Shown: positions 45,894 to 55,425 of the stretch, one piece after another
Layout of the letters: each line of letters starts with the position of its first letter
Numbering within the stretch: the stretch's first letter is position 1
DNA from: Barnesiella sp.
GTDB lineage: Bacteria > Bacteroidota > Bacteroidia > Bacteroidales > Muribaculaceae
Reading direction: 5' to 3'
DNA: 64,000 nucleotides
Assembly (NCBI GenBank): GCA_014800945.1
Contig: JAAVFD010000034.1
Span: forward strand, 62,001 to 126,000
Notes under the pieces: model-generated
The model's database searches: none
The model's input: the letters and a program-made list of their open reading frames with translations, nothing else
What the model was told of the DNA's origin: nothing
Position numbers and translations under genes: made by a program

Positions 45894-45955
45894 GCTTATC
45901 GGTTAATAATATTCTTAAGTTATAATGCGTTTAAGCAGCATTTAGTTCAAAAAAA

Positions 45956-45988
45956 CTGCTCCGGATCGGTTTCCCGATTCCGGAGCAG
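45956..45988 (-). terminator. Terminator after the rubrerythrin gene
   Basis: CTGCTCCGGATCGG (45956-45969) pairs with CCGATTCCGGAGCAG (45974-45988) with a one-base bulge; a T-run follows on the minus strand. Confidence 0.88.
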
Positions 45989-46015
45989 AATTAATATAGA
46001 TAGTTGTGTATGAGC

Positions 46016-46567
46016 TTATTTTTTGAAGAAACGCTTGTAGAGTCCCTCAAATCCCTGACCATGACGGGCTTCGTCCTTAGCCATTTCATGAACGGTGTCA
46101 TGGATGGCATCAAGGTTGAGCTGTTTTGCACGGGCAGCGATACGCATCTTGTCCTCGTTGGCACCGGCTTCGGCAGCCATACGCTTTTCAAGATTGGTCT
46201 TGGTGTCCCAAACGCAATCACCGAGGAGTTCGGCAAATTTAGCAGCGTGCTCAGCTTCCTCAAAAGCGTAGCGCTTGAATGCATCGGCAATTTCGGGATA
46301 GCCTTCGCGGTCAGCCTGACGGCTCATAGCGAGGTACATACCCACTTCTGAACATTCACCGTTGAAGTGCGCGGTAAGGTCAGCAATCATCTGCTCGTCT
46401 GTGCCTTTGGCAACACCGATCTGATGCTCGGTTACAAATTTGAGAGCTTCATCGGGTGTGAGTTCCTTGAACTTGCTCTTGGGAGCTTTGCAAAGGGGGC
46501 ACTGTTCGGGAGCTTCGTCACCTTCGTGTACATAACCGCATACGGTGCAGATAAATTTCTTTTTCAT
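46016..46567 (-). CDS. Rubrerythrin with N-terminal rubredoxin domain
   Basis: 183 residues; reduces hydrogen peroxide in anaerobes. The rubredoxin Fe site is Cys7-x2-Cys10 (CTVCGY) and Cys23-x2-Cys26 (CPLCKAP), placed at the N-terminus, the reverse of the classic rubrerythrin order. The diiron four-helix bundle has the paired EAEH and DEARH motifs ([20 protein letters not shown]). Located 48 bp behind the PerR/Fur gene on the same strand, so it is likely peroxide-inducible. Confidence 0.95.
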   Translation of the reverse strand: MKKKFICTVCGYVHEGDEAPEQCPLCKAPKSKFKELTPDEALKFVTEHQIGVAKGTDEQMIADLTAHFNGECSEVGMYLAMSRQADREGYPEIADAFKRYAFEEAEHAAKFAELLGDCVWDTKTNLEKRMAAEAGANEDKMRIAARAKQLNLDAIHDTVHEMAKDEARHGQGFEGLYKRFFKK

Positions 46568-46615
46568 TTTGGTTAGATTTTGAATAATTATACTTAAATG
46601 TTGGATATTAAATGG

Positions 46616-47044
46616 TTAATGTAATCGTTTTGAATTGTCGCACTCAGGGCACTCACCGGTGAGATTTACCTGAATCGTTGAAATTTTGAACTCGTCAGGA
46701 AAATTCATGTCAGTCATATCGATGTCGAAAATCCTTCCGCATTTCGAGCACCTGAAATGTGCGTGTGGCTTGGTGCATCCGTCAAACCGGGTTATTCCAG
46801 GCTCCACATTCACCTCAAGCACAGCACCGTGGGCTGCAAATGAGTGAAGGGTATTGTAAACGGTGGTGCGAGACAGCGACGGATAGCGGTTTTTCAGTCC
46901 GCTGTAAATCTCATCAGCTGTAGGGTGGCACAGGTGAGACAAAACATATTCGGCAACAGCGATGCGCTGGGGCGAAGGGCGAAGTCCGCATTCGGTCACC
47001 ATTCTTATTGCATCGGTGGTTGGATTATGTATGTTACCTGCCAT
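46616..47044 (-). CDS. Fur/PerR family transcriptional regulator
   Basis: 142 residues. The N-terminal winged helix (about 15-80; PTADEIYSGLKNRYPSLSRTTVYNTL) precedes the dimerisation domain with the metal-site sequences HAHFRCSKCGRIFDID and GECPECD, two CxxC pairs for structural zinc. The rubrerythrin gene in the same transcript makes a PerR-like peroxide sensor more likely than an iron regulator. A dyad overlapping the predicted start site may be the autoregulatory operator. Confidence 0.92.
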   Translation of the reverse strand: MAGNIHNPTTDAIRMVTECGLRPSPQRIAVAEYVLSHLCHPTADEIYSGLKNRYPSLSRTTVYNTLHSFAAHGAVLEVNVEPGITRFDGCTKPHAHFRCSKCGRIFDIDMTDMNFPDEFKISTIQVNLTGECPECDNSKRLH

Positions 47045-47052
47045 ATTGAATA

Positions 47053-47070
47053 GATTATCAATTTGTAATC
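47053..47070. promoter_or_regulatory. Candidate PerR/Fur operator
   Basis: GATTATCAATTTGTAATC: the two 9-bp halves match at 7 of 9 positions as an inverted repeat. It sits between the -7 box and the regulator's start codon, over the expected transcription start. Confidence 0.4.
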
Positions 47071-47074
47071 AGTA

Positions 47075-47105
47075 CAAAATTAAAATCATTTCAATACACT
47101 GCAAA
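47075..47105 (-). promoter_or_regulatory. Promoter of the PerR-rubrerythrin operon
   Basis: On the minus strand TTTG (47105-47102) and TAATTTTG (47082-47075) are 19 bp apart, a complete -33/-7 pair. Confidence 0.65.
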
Positions 47106-47129
47106 AAATATCGTCTTAAAAAATATTAA

Positions 47130-47501
47130 TCAGAATCGTGAAAGGGGTGGCATGAAAGCATCAGGATAGTGTGTGACCCTGGATTCTTTACCGGGCTCGC
47201 CAATAACCACTATTACATCAAACTGCACCGGTTGGGGAATATTATAAGCAGTCACATAGGCTTCGGCAGCCCTGCAAAGATGGGAAATCTTTTTACTGTC
47301 AATGGCATCCAGAGGGTCATACTCATCATCTGTGCGTGTCTTTACCTCTACAAACACTATGCGGTCGTGGTGGCGGGCTACTATGTCAAGTTCGTTCTTG
47401 CCGAAACGGGCATTTGTGTCAAGAATAGCATAGCCTTTCCCAACAAGAAAATCGCGAGCCTGCTCCTCGCCCCAGGCGCCAAGGTCGTTGTGGTCAGCCA
47501 T
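47130..47501 (-). CDS. YraN family protein (UPF0102), nuclease-like fold
   Basis: 123 residues. Starts HNDLGAWGEEQARDFLVGKGY and contains ELDIVARHHDRIVFVEVKTR, the D-x(n)-E-x-K core of the PD-(D/E)XK fold. Role undefined, thought to involve nucleic-acid processing. Its first 8 bp overlap the end of rlmN. Confidence 0.93.
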   Translation of the reverse strand: MADHNDLGAWGEEQARDFLVGKGYAILDTNARFGKNELDIVARHHDRIVFVEVKTRTDDEYDPLDAIDSKKISHLCRAAEAYVTAYNIPQPVQFDVIVVIGEPGKESRVTHYPDAFMPPLSRF

Positions 47502-48525
47502 TTGAATCAGATTTACCGGCGAGCATGCCGCAGGCTGCCATTATATCCTCGCCACGCGATGCGCGTATAGTGGCGGTGATACCAAGAGAGTTGAGCGTGT
47601 CGCGAAATTCAGTCATCACCTTTTCGGAAGCGGTATTGCCGTCAAAGCCCGGAATTTTGTGGAAGCGTATAAGATTGACACGCGCATGAGTGTCGCGCAG
47701 CAGCCTGGCGAGTGCTCTTGCATGGCGCATATCATCATTTTTTCCTGCCCACATGGTGTATTCTACCGACAGGCGCCGCTGACCGGTGAAGTCATACCGG
47801 CGAAGCAGGTTCATGACATCAGCCACCGACCAAGCTTTTTCAACGGGCATAATCTCCTGACGCTCCTCGGCAAAGGGTGTGTGAACGCTTATGGCGATAT
47901 GAACTTTTGTTTCATCAAGCAGACGTTTGAGTCCTGCAATATTGCCTATTGTAGAAACAGTTATACGCTTCGGGCTCCAAGCCATGCCCCAGGGTGCGGT
48001 GAGAATCTCTACCACGCTCAGAACGGCATCAAGATTATCCGTTGGCTCACCCATGCCCATAAACACTATATTGGTGAGTCTCTCGCTCTCGTCAACCGAG
48101 AGTATCTGGTTCATTATCTGAGCGGCAGTAAGGTTACCGTCAAAGCCGTTGCGTCCGGTCATGCAGAAGGCGCAGTTCATTCTGCACCCAGCCTGACAGC
48201 TCACGCACAGTGTTGCCCGCTCCTTGTCCGGTATCATCACCGCTTCGATATTTCTGCCCGGCACTCCGCTGAATATATATTTGGCTGTTCCATCCTTGCT
48301 GCGGTAAGTGGCAAGAGGCTCCTCACGCCCAACCGTAAATTCGGCTTTTAATCTCTCACGCGCCGCTTTCGATAGATTAGTCATCAAGTCAATATCGGTT
48401 ACACGCTTCACATACAGCCAGTCGGCAATCTGCTTAGCTGCAAATTTAGGCATGGCGCATTCACCGGCTATAGCCTGAAGCTGTTCAAGCGTGCAACCTA
48501 TGAGTGGTCTTTTTTGCTCAGTCAT
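47494..48525 (-). CDS. rlmN: 23S rRNA (adenine-2503-C2)-methyltransferase
   Basis: 343 residues, radical-SAM enzyme that methylates A2503 of 23S rRNA and also some tRNAs. The 4Fe-4S cluster cysteines are Cys114, Cys118 and Cys121 (CRMNCAFC). A C-terminal Cys in AACGMLAG and one in CVSCQAG supply the methyl-shuttling pair. Second to last of four minus-strand genes. Confidence 0.96.
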   Translation of the reverse strand: MTEQKRPLIGCTLEQLQAIAGECAMPKFAAKQIADWLYVKRVTDIDLMTNLSKAARERLKAEFTVGREEPLATYRSKDGTAKYIFSGVPGRNIEAVMIPDKERATLCVSCQAGCRMNCAFCMTGRNGFDGNLTAAQIMNQILSVDESERLTNIVFMGMGEPTDNLDAVLSVVEILTAPWGMAWSPKRITVSTIGNIAGLKRLLDETKVHIAISVHTPFAEERQEIMPVEKAWSVADVMNLLRRYDFTGQRRLSVEYTMWAGKNDDMRHARALARLLRDTHARVNLIRFHKIPGFDGNTASEKVMTEFRDTLNSLGITATIRASRGEDIMAACGMLAGKSDSNG

Positions 48526-48538
48526 GACTTACTTAAAT

Positions 48539-49570
48539 CTATTTGTGTAATGTGAATAGGGGAGATGCATTAAATCGCGGAAGCACTTCAAGGTGAATGC
48601 TTCCCGGCTGTGGCACAACTCCGGGAGTAATACCCAATGCTTCTGCAACAGTGGTGTAGGCGAGCGCCGGAGTATTGTTATCCTGGCTCAGATGGCACAG
48701 AAACACATTCTTAAGTTCAGGTGATTTAATAGAAGCGAGATATCGAGCTGTCTCCACATTGTCCATGTGTCCGTTTTGAGCGGCAATTCTTGCCTTCAGG
48801 TAAGAGGAGTATCTGCCGTTTCTGAGCATATCGGCATCGTAGTTGCTCTCGATCACGATGAAATTGGATTGGCGCATATAGTAGTCGGCGCGCTCAGATA
48901 TGCAGCCCAAATCTGTTGCAACGGTCATGTGCAGGTCGCCTCGCTTAATAAAGAATCCGGCATTGTCAGTGCCATCGTGATTCACCTCAAAGGCGGTTAT
49001 TTCCAATCCGCCTATCTTGAATGGAAACTCCTTGTAGATGGGGTGATGATAGTCTTTGAGGCGACGCGAGATGCTGTGTCTGCGCATTATGCCAGAGAGA
49101 GCCTTAGGGGTGCAATACACCTGTATGTGGTTGTGACGTCTGATGAGTGAATACACGCATCTCACATGGTCGCCATGATCGTGAGTTATGCAGATGCCAT
49201 GAATGTCCCTCATATCGAGGTCAATGCTTTTCAGACCCTCGATTACCGTTTTTGAGTCCACTCCGGCATCAATGAGAATGCCACCGCTTCGGTCACCTAT
49301 AAATGCACAGTTTCCACTGCTTCCGCTACCGAAACTTTTGAAAAGAATGGCATCATGCCGGCGTAAATCAATAGATATCGGCTGAATCACATGATTGGAG
49401 CCGGTGTCTGTGGAATCCTGCTCAGCAGAGCGTTGTTTCTGCACCTCCACCACAAAATCATCAAAGGATGGATGCACAGGAAGCTCCGGCTCGGTTTTCG
49501 GTAGCAAGTCCTCCATAAAGTCAAATAGTCCCGGCTGCGGAGTGAGCTGATTGTCTGTATTTTTACTCAT
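48539..49570 (-). CDS. MBL-fold metallohydrolase (YycJ/WalJ-like) with N-terminal extension
   Basis: 343 residues. The metallo-beta-lactamase fold begins near residue 78 (KSFGSGSSGNCAFIG) with the zinc motif HDHGDH at 130-135 (ITHDHGDHV) and a C-terminal LCHLSQDNN. The first ~75 residues, rich in Pro, Asp and Glu, are an extension not usual in YycJ proteins and could be partly non-coding; no better start stands out. Likely a phosphodiesterase or nuclease; the target is unknown. 13 bp before rlmN. Confidence 0.87.
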   Translation of the reverse strand: MSKNTDNQLTPQPGLFDFMEDLLPKTEPELPVHPSFDDFVVEVQKQRSAEQDSTDTGSNHVIQPISIDLRRHDAILFKSFGSGSSGNCAFIGDRSGGILIDAGVDSKTVIEGLKSIDLDMRDIHGICITHDHGDHVRCVYSLIRRHNHIQVYCTPKALSGIMRRHSISRRLKDYHHPIYKEFPFKIGGLEITAFEVNHDGTDNAGFFIKRGDLHMTVATDLGCISERADYYMRQSNFIVIESNYDADMLRNGRYSSYLKARIAAQNGHMDNVETARYLASIKSPELKNVFLCHLSQDNNTPALAYTTVAEALGITPGVVPQPGSIHLEVLPRFNASPLFTLHK

Positions 49571-49571
49571 C

Positions 49572-50297
49572 TCAGTTAAACAGCAGGAATATTGTTGGAG
49601 TATGCGAATAGTCGTATGCGGTTTTTTTCCACTCGCCTATCGGTTTGGTGACGATGCTCTGCTTTTCGCCGGAAATATCCGAGGCTACGCATAGCAGCAT
49701 AGATGAGGGCAGAGAAGCACAAAGCTCTGCGATGAGCTTGTTGTTGCGGTAAGGTGTTTCAATGAATATCTGAGTCTGGCGTTCCTTGTTTATCCTGCGC
49801 TCCATCTCTTTAAGGCGGGCGACTCTCTGTGCCTGGTCAACAGGCAGGTATCCCGCAAAAGCAAATGTCTGACCGTTGAACCCCGAACCCATAAGCCCCA
49901 TAAGTATGCTGGACGGACCCACAAGGGGCACCACCTCTATGCCTTTGCGCTGCGCAAGTGCAACGATGTCGGCGCCGGGGTCGGCAACAGCGGGACAACC
50001 TGCCTCTGAAATCACCCCGATGTCATTTCCCTCAAGAACCGGCACAATCATCTGAGGCACCTCCTCGGGTGCGGTGTGCTCGTTGAGAGTGAAAAATGTA
50101 AGGGTGTCGATGTCGATAGAGCGGTCACACTTTTTGAGAAACCGCCGTGCGCTGCGGATATTCTCCACAACAAACACTTTTATATTTTTTATCAGTTCAA
50201 TATTTCTGGCGGGGAGTACCGAGTCGAGGTTACCCTCGCTCAACGGCACCGGAAAAAGAAATATTTTCCCTGATTGAATTTTTCGCTGGTCTGTCAT
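49572..50297 (-). CDS. RsmI-like SAM-dependent rRNA methyltransferase
   Basis: 241 residues, tetrapyrrole-methylase fold. IFLFPVPLSEGN and the loop EAGCPAVADPGADIV with LVGPSSILMGLMGSG are family marks; the Bacteroidetes form is shorter than E. coli RsmI and may methylate C1402 of 16S rRNA (inferred). The gene starts 4 bp after a -7 box (TAACTTTG, 50309-50302, minus), so its mRNA would be almost leaderless. Leads the MBL-rlmN-yraN operon. Confidence 0.85.
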   Translation of the reverse strand: MTDQRKIQSGKIFLFPVPLSEGNLDSVLPARNIELIKNIKVFVVENIRSARRFLKKCDRSIDIDTLTFFTLNEHTAPEEVPQMIVPVLEGNDIGVISEAGCPAVADPGADIVALAQRKGIEVVPLVGPSSILMGLMGSGFNGQTFAFAGYLPVDQAQRVARLKEMERRINKERQTQIFIETPYRNNKLIAELCASLPSSMLLCVASDISGEKQSIVTKPIGEWKKTAYDYSHTPTIFLLFN

Positions 50298-50301
50298 ACC
50301 A

Positions 50302-50309
50302 CAAAGTTA
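50302..50309 (-). promoter_or_regulatory. -7 box directly before the RsmI-like gene
   Basis: TAACTTTG on the minus strand, full match to TAnnTTTG; four bases separate it from the ATG at 50297. Confidence 0.45.
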
Positions 50310-50375
50310 CGAAATTTTGTTGCATCACACGGCTGCCGTTCATTAAATTTGTGAGTGTGTTAACTTAATTTTTCG

Positions 50376-50383
50376 TACCTTTG
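50376..50383 (+). promoter_or_regulatory. Candidate -7 box for the Fic gene
   Basis: TACCTTTG matches TAnnTTTG, 57 bp upstream of the chosen start at 50441. Confidence 0.4.
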
Positions 50384-50440
50384 TGATTATTGGATTGGTT
50401 TCAATTCCAATTTCCATACACAGTTTATAATAGTACCGTA

Positions 50441-51433
50441 ATGATTTCACCTCCATTTAATGTATCACCTGAGGCTATAAATCTGATAGCTGAGATATCG
50501 GCTCTCCTTGAAAGGCATAATATTGCGCTTGATGGTGAGCAGGAGTTGAGACTGCGCAAGGCTAATCGTGTCAAGACTATTTATTCTTCGCTTGCCATAG
50601 AAGGCAATACTTTAAGCGAGGATGAGGTAAGAGATATTGTCAACGGTAAGGAGGTGGTAGCTCCATTACGTCAGATTCAGGAGGTTAGGAATGCAATTCG
50701 AGTATATGACATATATTCGCAGTTGAACCCATTTTCCGAGAAAGATTTGCTTAAAGCACATGCGGTCATGATGGCGGCATTGGTTGATGATGCCGGGAAA
50801 TATCGCAGTTGCGCTGTGGGTGTTTTCGGTGAAACCGGAATTATTCATGTGGCTCCCCCTTTTCAGCGTGTTCCGGAACTTATGGGCAATCTTTTTACCT
50901 GGTTGAAGGAGTCAAAGGATCATTTGCTGATTCGGTCGTGTGTTTTTCACTATGAGTTTGAGTTTATTCATCCTTTTTCAGATGGAAACGGACGTACCGG
51001 ACGTCTTTGGCAATCGCTTATACTTGGTGAACTCAATCCACTCTTTGAATATCTGCCGGTTGAAAATATGGTTTATTCTAATCAGCAGGACTACTATGAT
51101 GCTATAGCAAGGTCAACAGAATCAGGACAATCCGGTCCGTTTATTGATTTTATGCTTAAAGAGATTTTGACAGCCCTTCAAAGAAATTTAAAGATAGAAA
51201 AATCTGATAAAGTGCCCAGAAAAGTGCCCAGAAAAGTGCCCGGAAAATCAGAATTGATGATTTTGGATATCCTCCGTCAGAATCCGGCAGCTACACGCAA
51301 GGAGCTGTCAGAAATGACATTACTCTCTGAGAGCGGTATAAAAAAGATAATTGCCAACCTTAAGAGTTCGGGATGGATTGTGCGAAATGGTAGTGACCGT
51401 TCCGGATATTGGGAGGTTTTAATTGAAAAATAG
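50441..51433 (+). CDS. Fic family protein with inhibitory helix and winged-helix C-terminus
   Basis: 330 residues from the ATG at 50441; an earlier frame would need a TTG at 50390. The Fic motif HPFSDGNGRTGR (177-188) carries the catalytic histidine and phosphate-binding residues of AMP transferases. An N-terminal inhibitory helix is present (SSLAIEGN, about 49-56), so activity is likely self-restrained. After residue ~255 lies a triple repeat KVPRKVPRKVPGK and then a winged helix-turn-helix (TRKELSEMTLLSESGIKKII). The gene may be a signalling AMPylator or a DNA-binding regulator; target unknown. The tandem repeat in DNA (about 51209-51247) could change in copy number. Confidence 0.92.
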   Translation: MISPPFNVSPEAINLIAEISALLERHNIALDGEQELRLRKANRVKTIYSSLAIEGNTLSEDEVRDIVNGKEVVAPLRQIQEVRNAIRVYDIYSQLNPFSEKDLLKAHAVMMAALVDDAGKYRSCAVGVFGETGIIHVAPPFQRVPELMGNLFTWLKESKDHLLIRSCVFHYEFEFIHPFSDGNGRTGRLWQSLILGELNPLFEYLPVENMVYSNQQDYYDAIARSTESGQSGPFIDFMLKEILTALQRNLKIEKSDKVPRKVPRKVPGKSELMILDILRQNPAATRKELSEMTLLSESGIKKIIANLKSSGWIVRNGSDRSGYWEVLIEK

Positions 51434-51463
51434 AATAGATTACCTAATAAATACAGTAAGGAT

Positions 51464-52027
51464 ATGAAGAATTTTAAACCTAAAGCATGGATGCTTCCTC
51501 AGCCGGTACTTATTATCGGCACCTACAATGAAAACGACATTCCTAATGCCATGAATGCCGCCTGGGGCGGACAGTGGGATATGAACGAGATAATGATTTC
51601 GCTCGGCTCTCATGCCACTACCGCTAATCTTAACCGCTGCGGTGATTTCACTGTGGCATTCGCAACCAAAGATACTATGGTTGCAGCTGACTATGTTGGA
51701 ATTGTAAGCGGAAAAACCACTCCGGATAAGATTAAGAATACCGGCTGGCAAAGTGTAAAGGGCGAAACCGTCAATGCTCCGGTTTTCACCTGTTTCCCGA
51801 TGACAATGGAGTGCCGTATTAAAGAGAAACTGTATGAATCGGAAACCGGTTACTATATTATAGCCGAGATACTTAATATTGTTTGTGACGAGTCATATCT
51901 TGCCGAGGACGGTAAGCCTGATGTGGAGAAAATGAATCTGATAACATTTGACCCTGTTCACAACGGCTACATTGCGTTGGGCTCGCGTGCAGGCAATGCC
52001 TTTCACGATGGCAAGGAACTAAAATAA
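51464..52027 (+). CDS. Flavin reductase family protein
   Basis: 187 residues, FMN-binding split-barrel fold. MLPQPVLIIGTYNENDIPNAMNAAW is the usual N-terminal strand pair (marked here by PVLIIGTYN and NAMNAAWGG), and SLGSHATTANL the flavin contact. Such proteins reduce flavin or bind FMN in small redox systems; the partner is not visible nearby. 30 bp after the Fic gene. Confidence 0.9.
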   Translation: MKNFKPKAWMLPQPVLIIGTYNENDIPNAMNAAWGGQWDMNEIMISLGSHATTANLNRCGDFTVAFATKDTMVAADYVGIVSGKTTPDKIKNTGWQSVKGETVNAPVFTCFPMTMECRIKEKLYESETGYYIIAEILNIVCDESYLAEDGKPDVEKMNLITFDPVHNGYIALGSRAGNAFHDGKELK

Positions 52028-52059
52028 AAAAGCATGAAGATCTTCACAGACCCTCATGC
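52021..52059 (-). terminator. Terminator after galK
   Basis: 52032-52043 and 52048-52059 form a 12-bp stem that pairs fully in minus-strand RNA (two G-U pairs) with a 4-nt loop, followed by a T-run (52031-52021 on the minus strand) that overlaps the flavin reductase stop codon. Confidence 0.75.
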
Positions 52060-52091
52060 CCAAAATATTAACTCTCTTTATTGTTTAATCT

Positions 52092-53234
<1,143 letters not shown>

Positions 53235-53273
53235 AGTATTTGTTTTAAGGATTTTTTGTCAATGTAGCCGGGC

Positions 53274-53289
53274 ACGCCCCGAAGGGCAT
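53274..53289 (-). promoter_or_regulatory. UUCG-loop hairpin in the galK leader
   Basis: On the minus strand ATGCCC-TTCG-GGGCGT forms a very stable 6-bp stem with a UUCG tetraloop, 40 bp upstream of the galK start. Role unknown. Confidence 0.35.
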
Positions 53290-53365
53290 CCCTATTCAGT
53301 GGCAAAGTAATGAAAAAAAATCGGTAAATAAAAATAGTATTATGACAATGTTTGTAAATTTGCGC

Positions 53366-53373
53366 TATATTTG
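53366..53373 (+). promoter_or_regulatory. Candidate -7 box for the PurF paralogue
   Basis: TATATTTG, full match to TAnnTTTG, 11 bp before the start codon; a second match, TAAATTTG, lies at 53355-53362. Confidence 0.4.
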
Positions 53374-53384
53374 CTTAACGTGTT

Positions 53385-55274
53385 ATGGAGATTCTGAAGC
53401 ATGAGTGCGGAGTGGCGATGATACGCCTTCTTAAGCCGCTCGAATATTATAAGAAAAAGTACGGAACATACTGCTATGGTCTCACCAAGCTCTATCTTAT
53501 GATGGAGAAGCAGCACAACCGCGGTCAGGAAGGTGCGGGAATTGGAGTGGTCAAACTCCATGCTGAGCCGGGACATGAGTATGTGTTTCGCGAAAGAGCA
53601 CTCGGCACAGGTGCCATTCAGGAAATATTCGATTCCATTCGTCCGCAGCTCGAAAAGAGCGGGGTAGAGTACAGAAGCCCAGAGTTTGTTGAAAAAGAGG
53701 TGCCTTTTGTCGGCGAGATTTATATGGGGCATCTCCGCTACAGCACCACCGGCAGAAGCGGACTCAGCTATGTGCATCCCTTTTTGAGACGCAATAACTG
53801 GCGCAGCAGAAATTTGCTGCTGTGCGGCAACTTCAATATGACCAATGTCGAGCAGATATTCGATAGTGTCGTGGCTATGGGGCAACATCCCCGCATTTAC
53901 AGCGACACAGTTATGCTTCTGGAGCAGCTTGGATATGCTCTTGACAAGGAGAATCACCGGATTTACCGCCGCTACCGCGATTCGTTGAGCGAACCCGAAC
54001 TCAGCAGAAAAATAGAGGATATGCTCGACATGAGGGAGGTGCTGAAATATGCGGCTCCCAAGTGGGACGGAGGATTTGTGATTTGCGGAGCAACCGGCAG
54101 CGGAGATATGTTTGCTCTACGCGACAGGCACGGAATAAGACCCGCTTTTTACTATTGCGATGATGAGGTAGTGGTAGTGGCATCGGAGCGGCCGGTAATT
54201 CAAACCGTGATGAATGTGCGCCGCGCCGATGTGCGTGAACTTGCCCCCGGCAGCGCTATAACCGTAAGCAAAGCCGGTGAGGTGATGGTGAGCGATATTC
54301 TCGGAGAGGGGGAGAACCGCAAATGCTCTTTCGAGCGTATCTATTTTTCGCGGGGCAGCGATGCCGACATATACCGTGAGCGCAAGGCGCTCGGCAACGC
54401 GATTGTGCCGCAGGTGCTGGAAAGCGTGGGCTATGACCTTGACCACACTGTCGTATCGTTCATTCCCAATACAGCCGAAGTGGCATTTATCGGCATGGTG
54501 GAGGGATTGGAAAAATATCTTGACAGCCTTAAAGCTGATCGTATTCTCGCAGCACAGGAGACCGGTAATCTTGACATGGATACTCTCAATGAAATAATGA
54601 GCCACAAGCTCAGGGTTGAGAAAGTAGCCATCAAGGATATAAAGTTGCGCACATTTATTGCTGAAGGTGAGGCACGAAACGACCTCGCTGCTCATGTGTA
54701 TGATGTAACCTACGGGTGTGTGAAGAATCATGTTGACAATCTGGTGGTGATAGATGACAGTATTGTGCGCGGCACTACTTTGAAACAGAGCATTCTGCGC
54801 ATTCTTGACCGTCTGCACCCTAAAAAGATTGTTGTGGTGAGCTCATCGCCGCAGGTGCGCTATCCCGACTGCTACGGTATTGATATGTCGCGCATGGGAG
54901 AGTTCATAGCCTTTAGGGCGGCTGTGCAACTGATTAAGGAGAGCGGCAGGGAAAAACTGCTCGGGGAGGTGTATGAAAAATGTGGGGCAATGGAGTCTGC
55001 CACCGATGAAGCTCTTGAAAATTGCGTGAAAGAGATATATGCTCCCTTTACAGACCGGCAGATTTCTGAAAAGATAGCAGAGATGCTCACACCGGAGGAC
55101 ACCGGTGCGGAGGTGGAGATTATTTACCAGACATTAGACGGACTCCACGCATCGGTTCCCAATCATCCGGGCGACTGGTACTTTTCCGGCAACTATCCCA
55201 CACCCGGAGGTACAAGACTCGTCAACAAAGCCTACATAAACTATTATGAGGGCAATGATGACAAGAGGGTGTGA
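53385..55274 (+). CDS. Amidophosphoribosyltransferase-like protein (long PurF paralogue)
   Basis: 629 residues, longer than the 470-510 of normal PurF. The N-terminal glutaminase would be unmasked by cutting before Cys8 (KHECGVAMI), leaving a 7-residue propeptide; NRGQEGAGIGVV is its next motif. The PRPP-binding loop is VVIDDSIVRGTTLKQ (about 450-465). About 100 extra residues at the C-terminus and insertions in the glutaminase part set it apart, and the cysteines for an Fe-S cluster are not obvious. It may catalyse the first purine step or be a diverged amidotransferase; a standard purF elsewhere in the genome would favour the latter. Confidence 0.85.
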   Translation: MEILKHECGVAMIRLLKPLEYYKKKYGTYCYGLTKLYLMMEKQHNRGQEGAGIGVVKLHAEPGHEYVFRERALGTGAIQEIFDSIRPQLEKSGVEYRSPEFVEKEVPFVGEIYMGHLRYSTTGRSGLSYVHPFLRRNNWRSRNLLLCGNFNMTNVEQIFDSVVAMGQHPRIYSDTVMLLEQLGYALDKENHRIYRRYRDSLSEPELSRKIEDMLDMREVLKYAAPKWDGGFVICGATGSGDMFALRDRHGIRPAFYYCDDEVVVVASERPVIQTVMNVRRADVRELAPGSAITVSKAGEVMVSDILGEGENRKCSFERIYFSRGSDADIYRERKALGNAIVPQVLESVGYDLDHTVVSFIPNTAEVAFIGMVEGLEKYLDSLKADRILAAQETGNLDMDTLNEIMSHKLRVEKVAIKDIKLRTFIAEGEARNDLAAHVYDVTYGCVKNHVDNLVVIDDSIVRGTTLKQSILRILDRLHPKKIVVVSSSPQVRYPDCYGIDMSRMGEFIAFRAAVQLIKESGREKLLGEVYEKCGAMESATDEALENCVKEIYAPFTDRQISEKIAEMLTPEDTGAEVEIIYQTLDGLHASVPNHPGDWYFSGNYPTPGGTRLVNKAYINYYEGNDDKRV

Positions 55275-55366
55275 CCGGGCAAAGCATCAGTTTCATTATT
55301 TTGTTTCTTTGATAAGGTAAAATATCCGGGTGTTTCCTCTCTTGAACTCTATGGGAGATTCAAAAT

Positions 55367-55405
55367 AAAAACTGGGCTGAATTCGATGTGATTCAGCCCA
55401 GTTTT
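55367..55405. terminator. Bidirectional terminator between the PurF paralogue and the thioredoxin gene
   Basis: ACTGGGCTGAAT (55371-55382) pairs perfectly with ATTCAGCCCAGT (55391-55402) around an 8-nt loop, flanked by an A-run and a T-run. Confidence 0.9.
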
Positions 55406-55425
55406 ATATGAATTAAGTATTGGGA

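Noticed and set aside
50390-50440. Longer Fic protein starting at a TTG
   Set aside because: The ATG at 50441 retains all known domains and is a better start.
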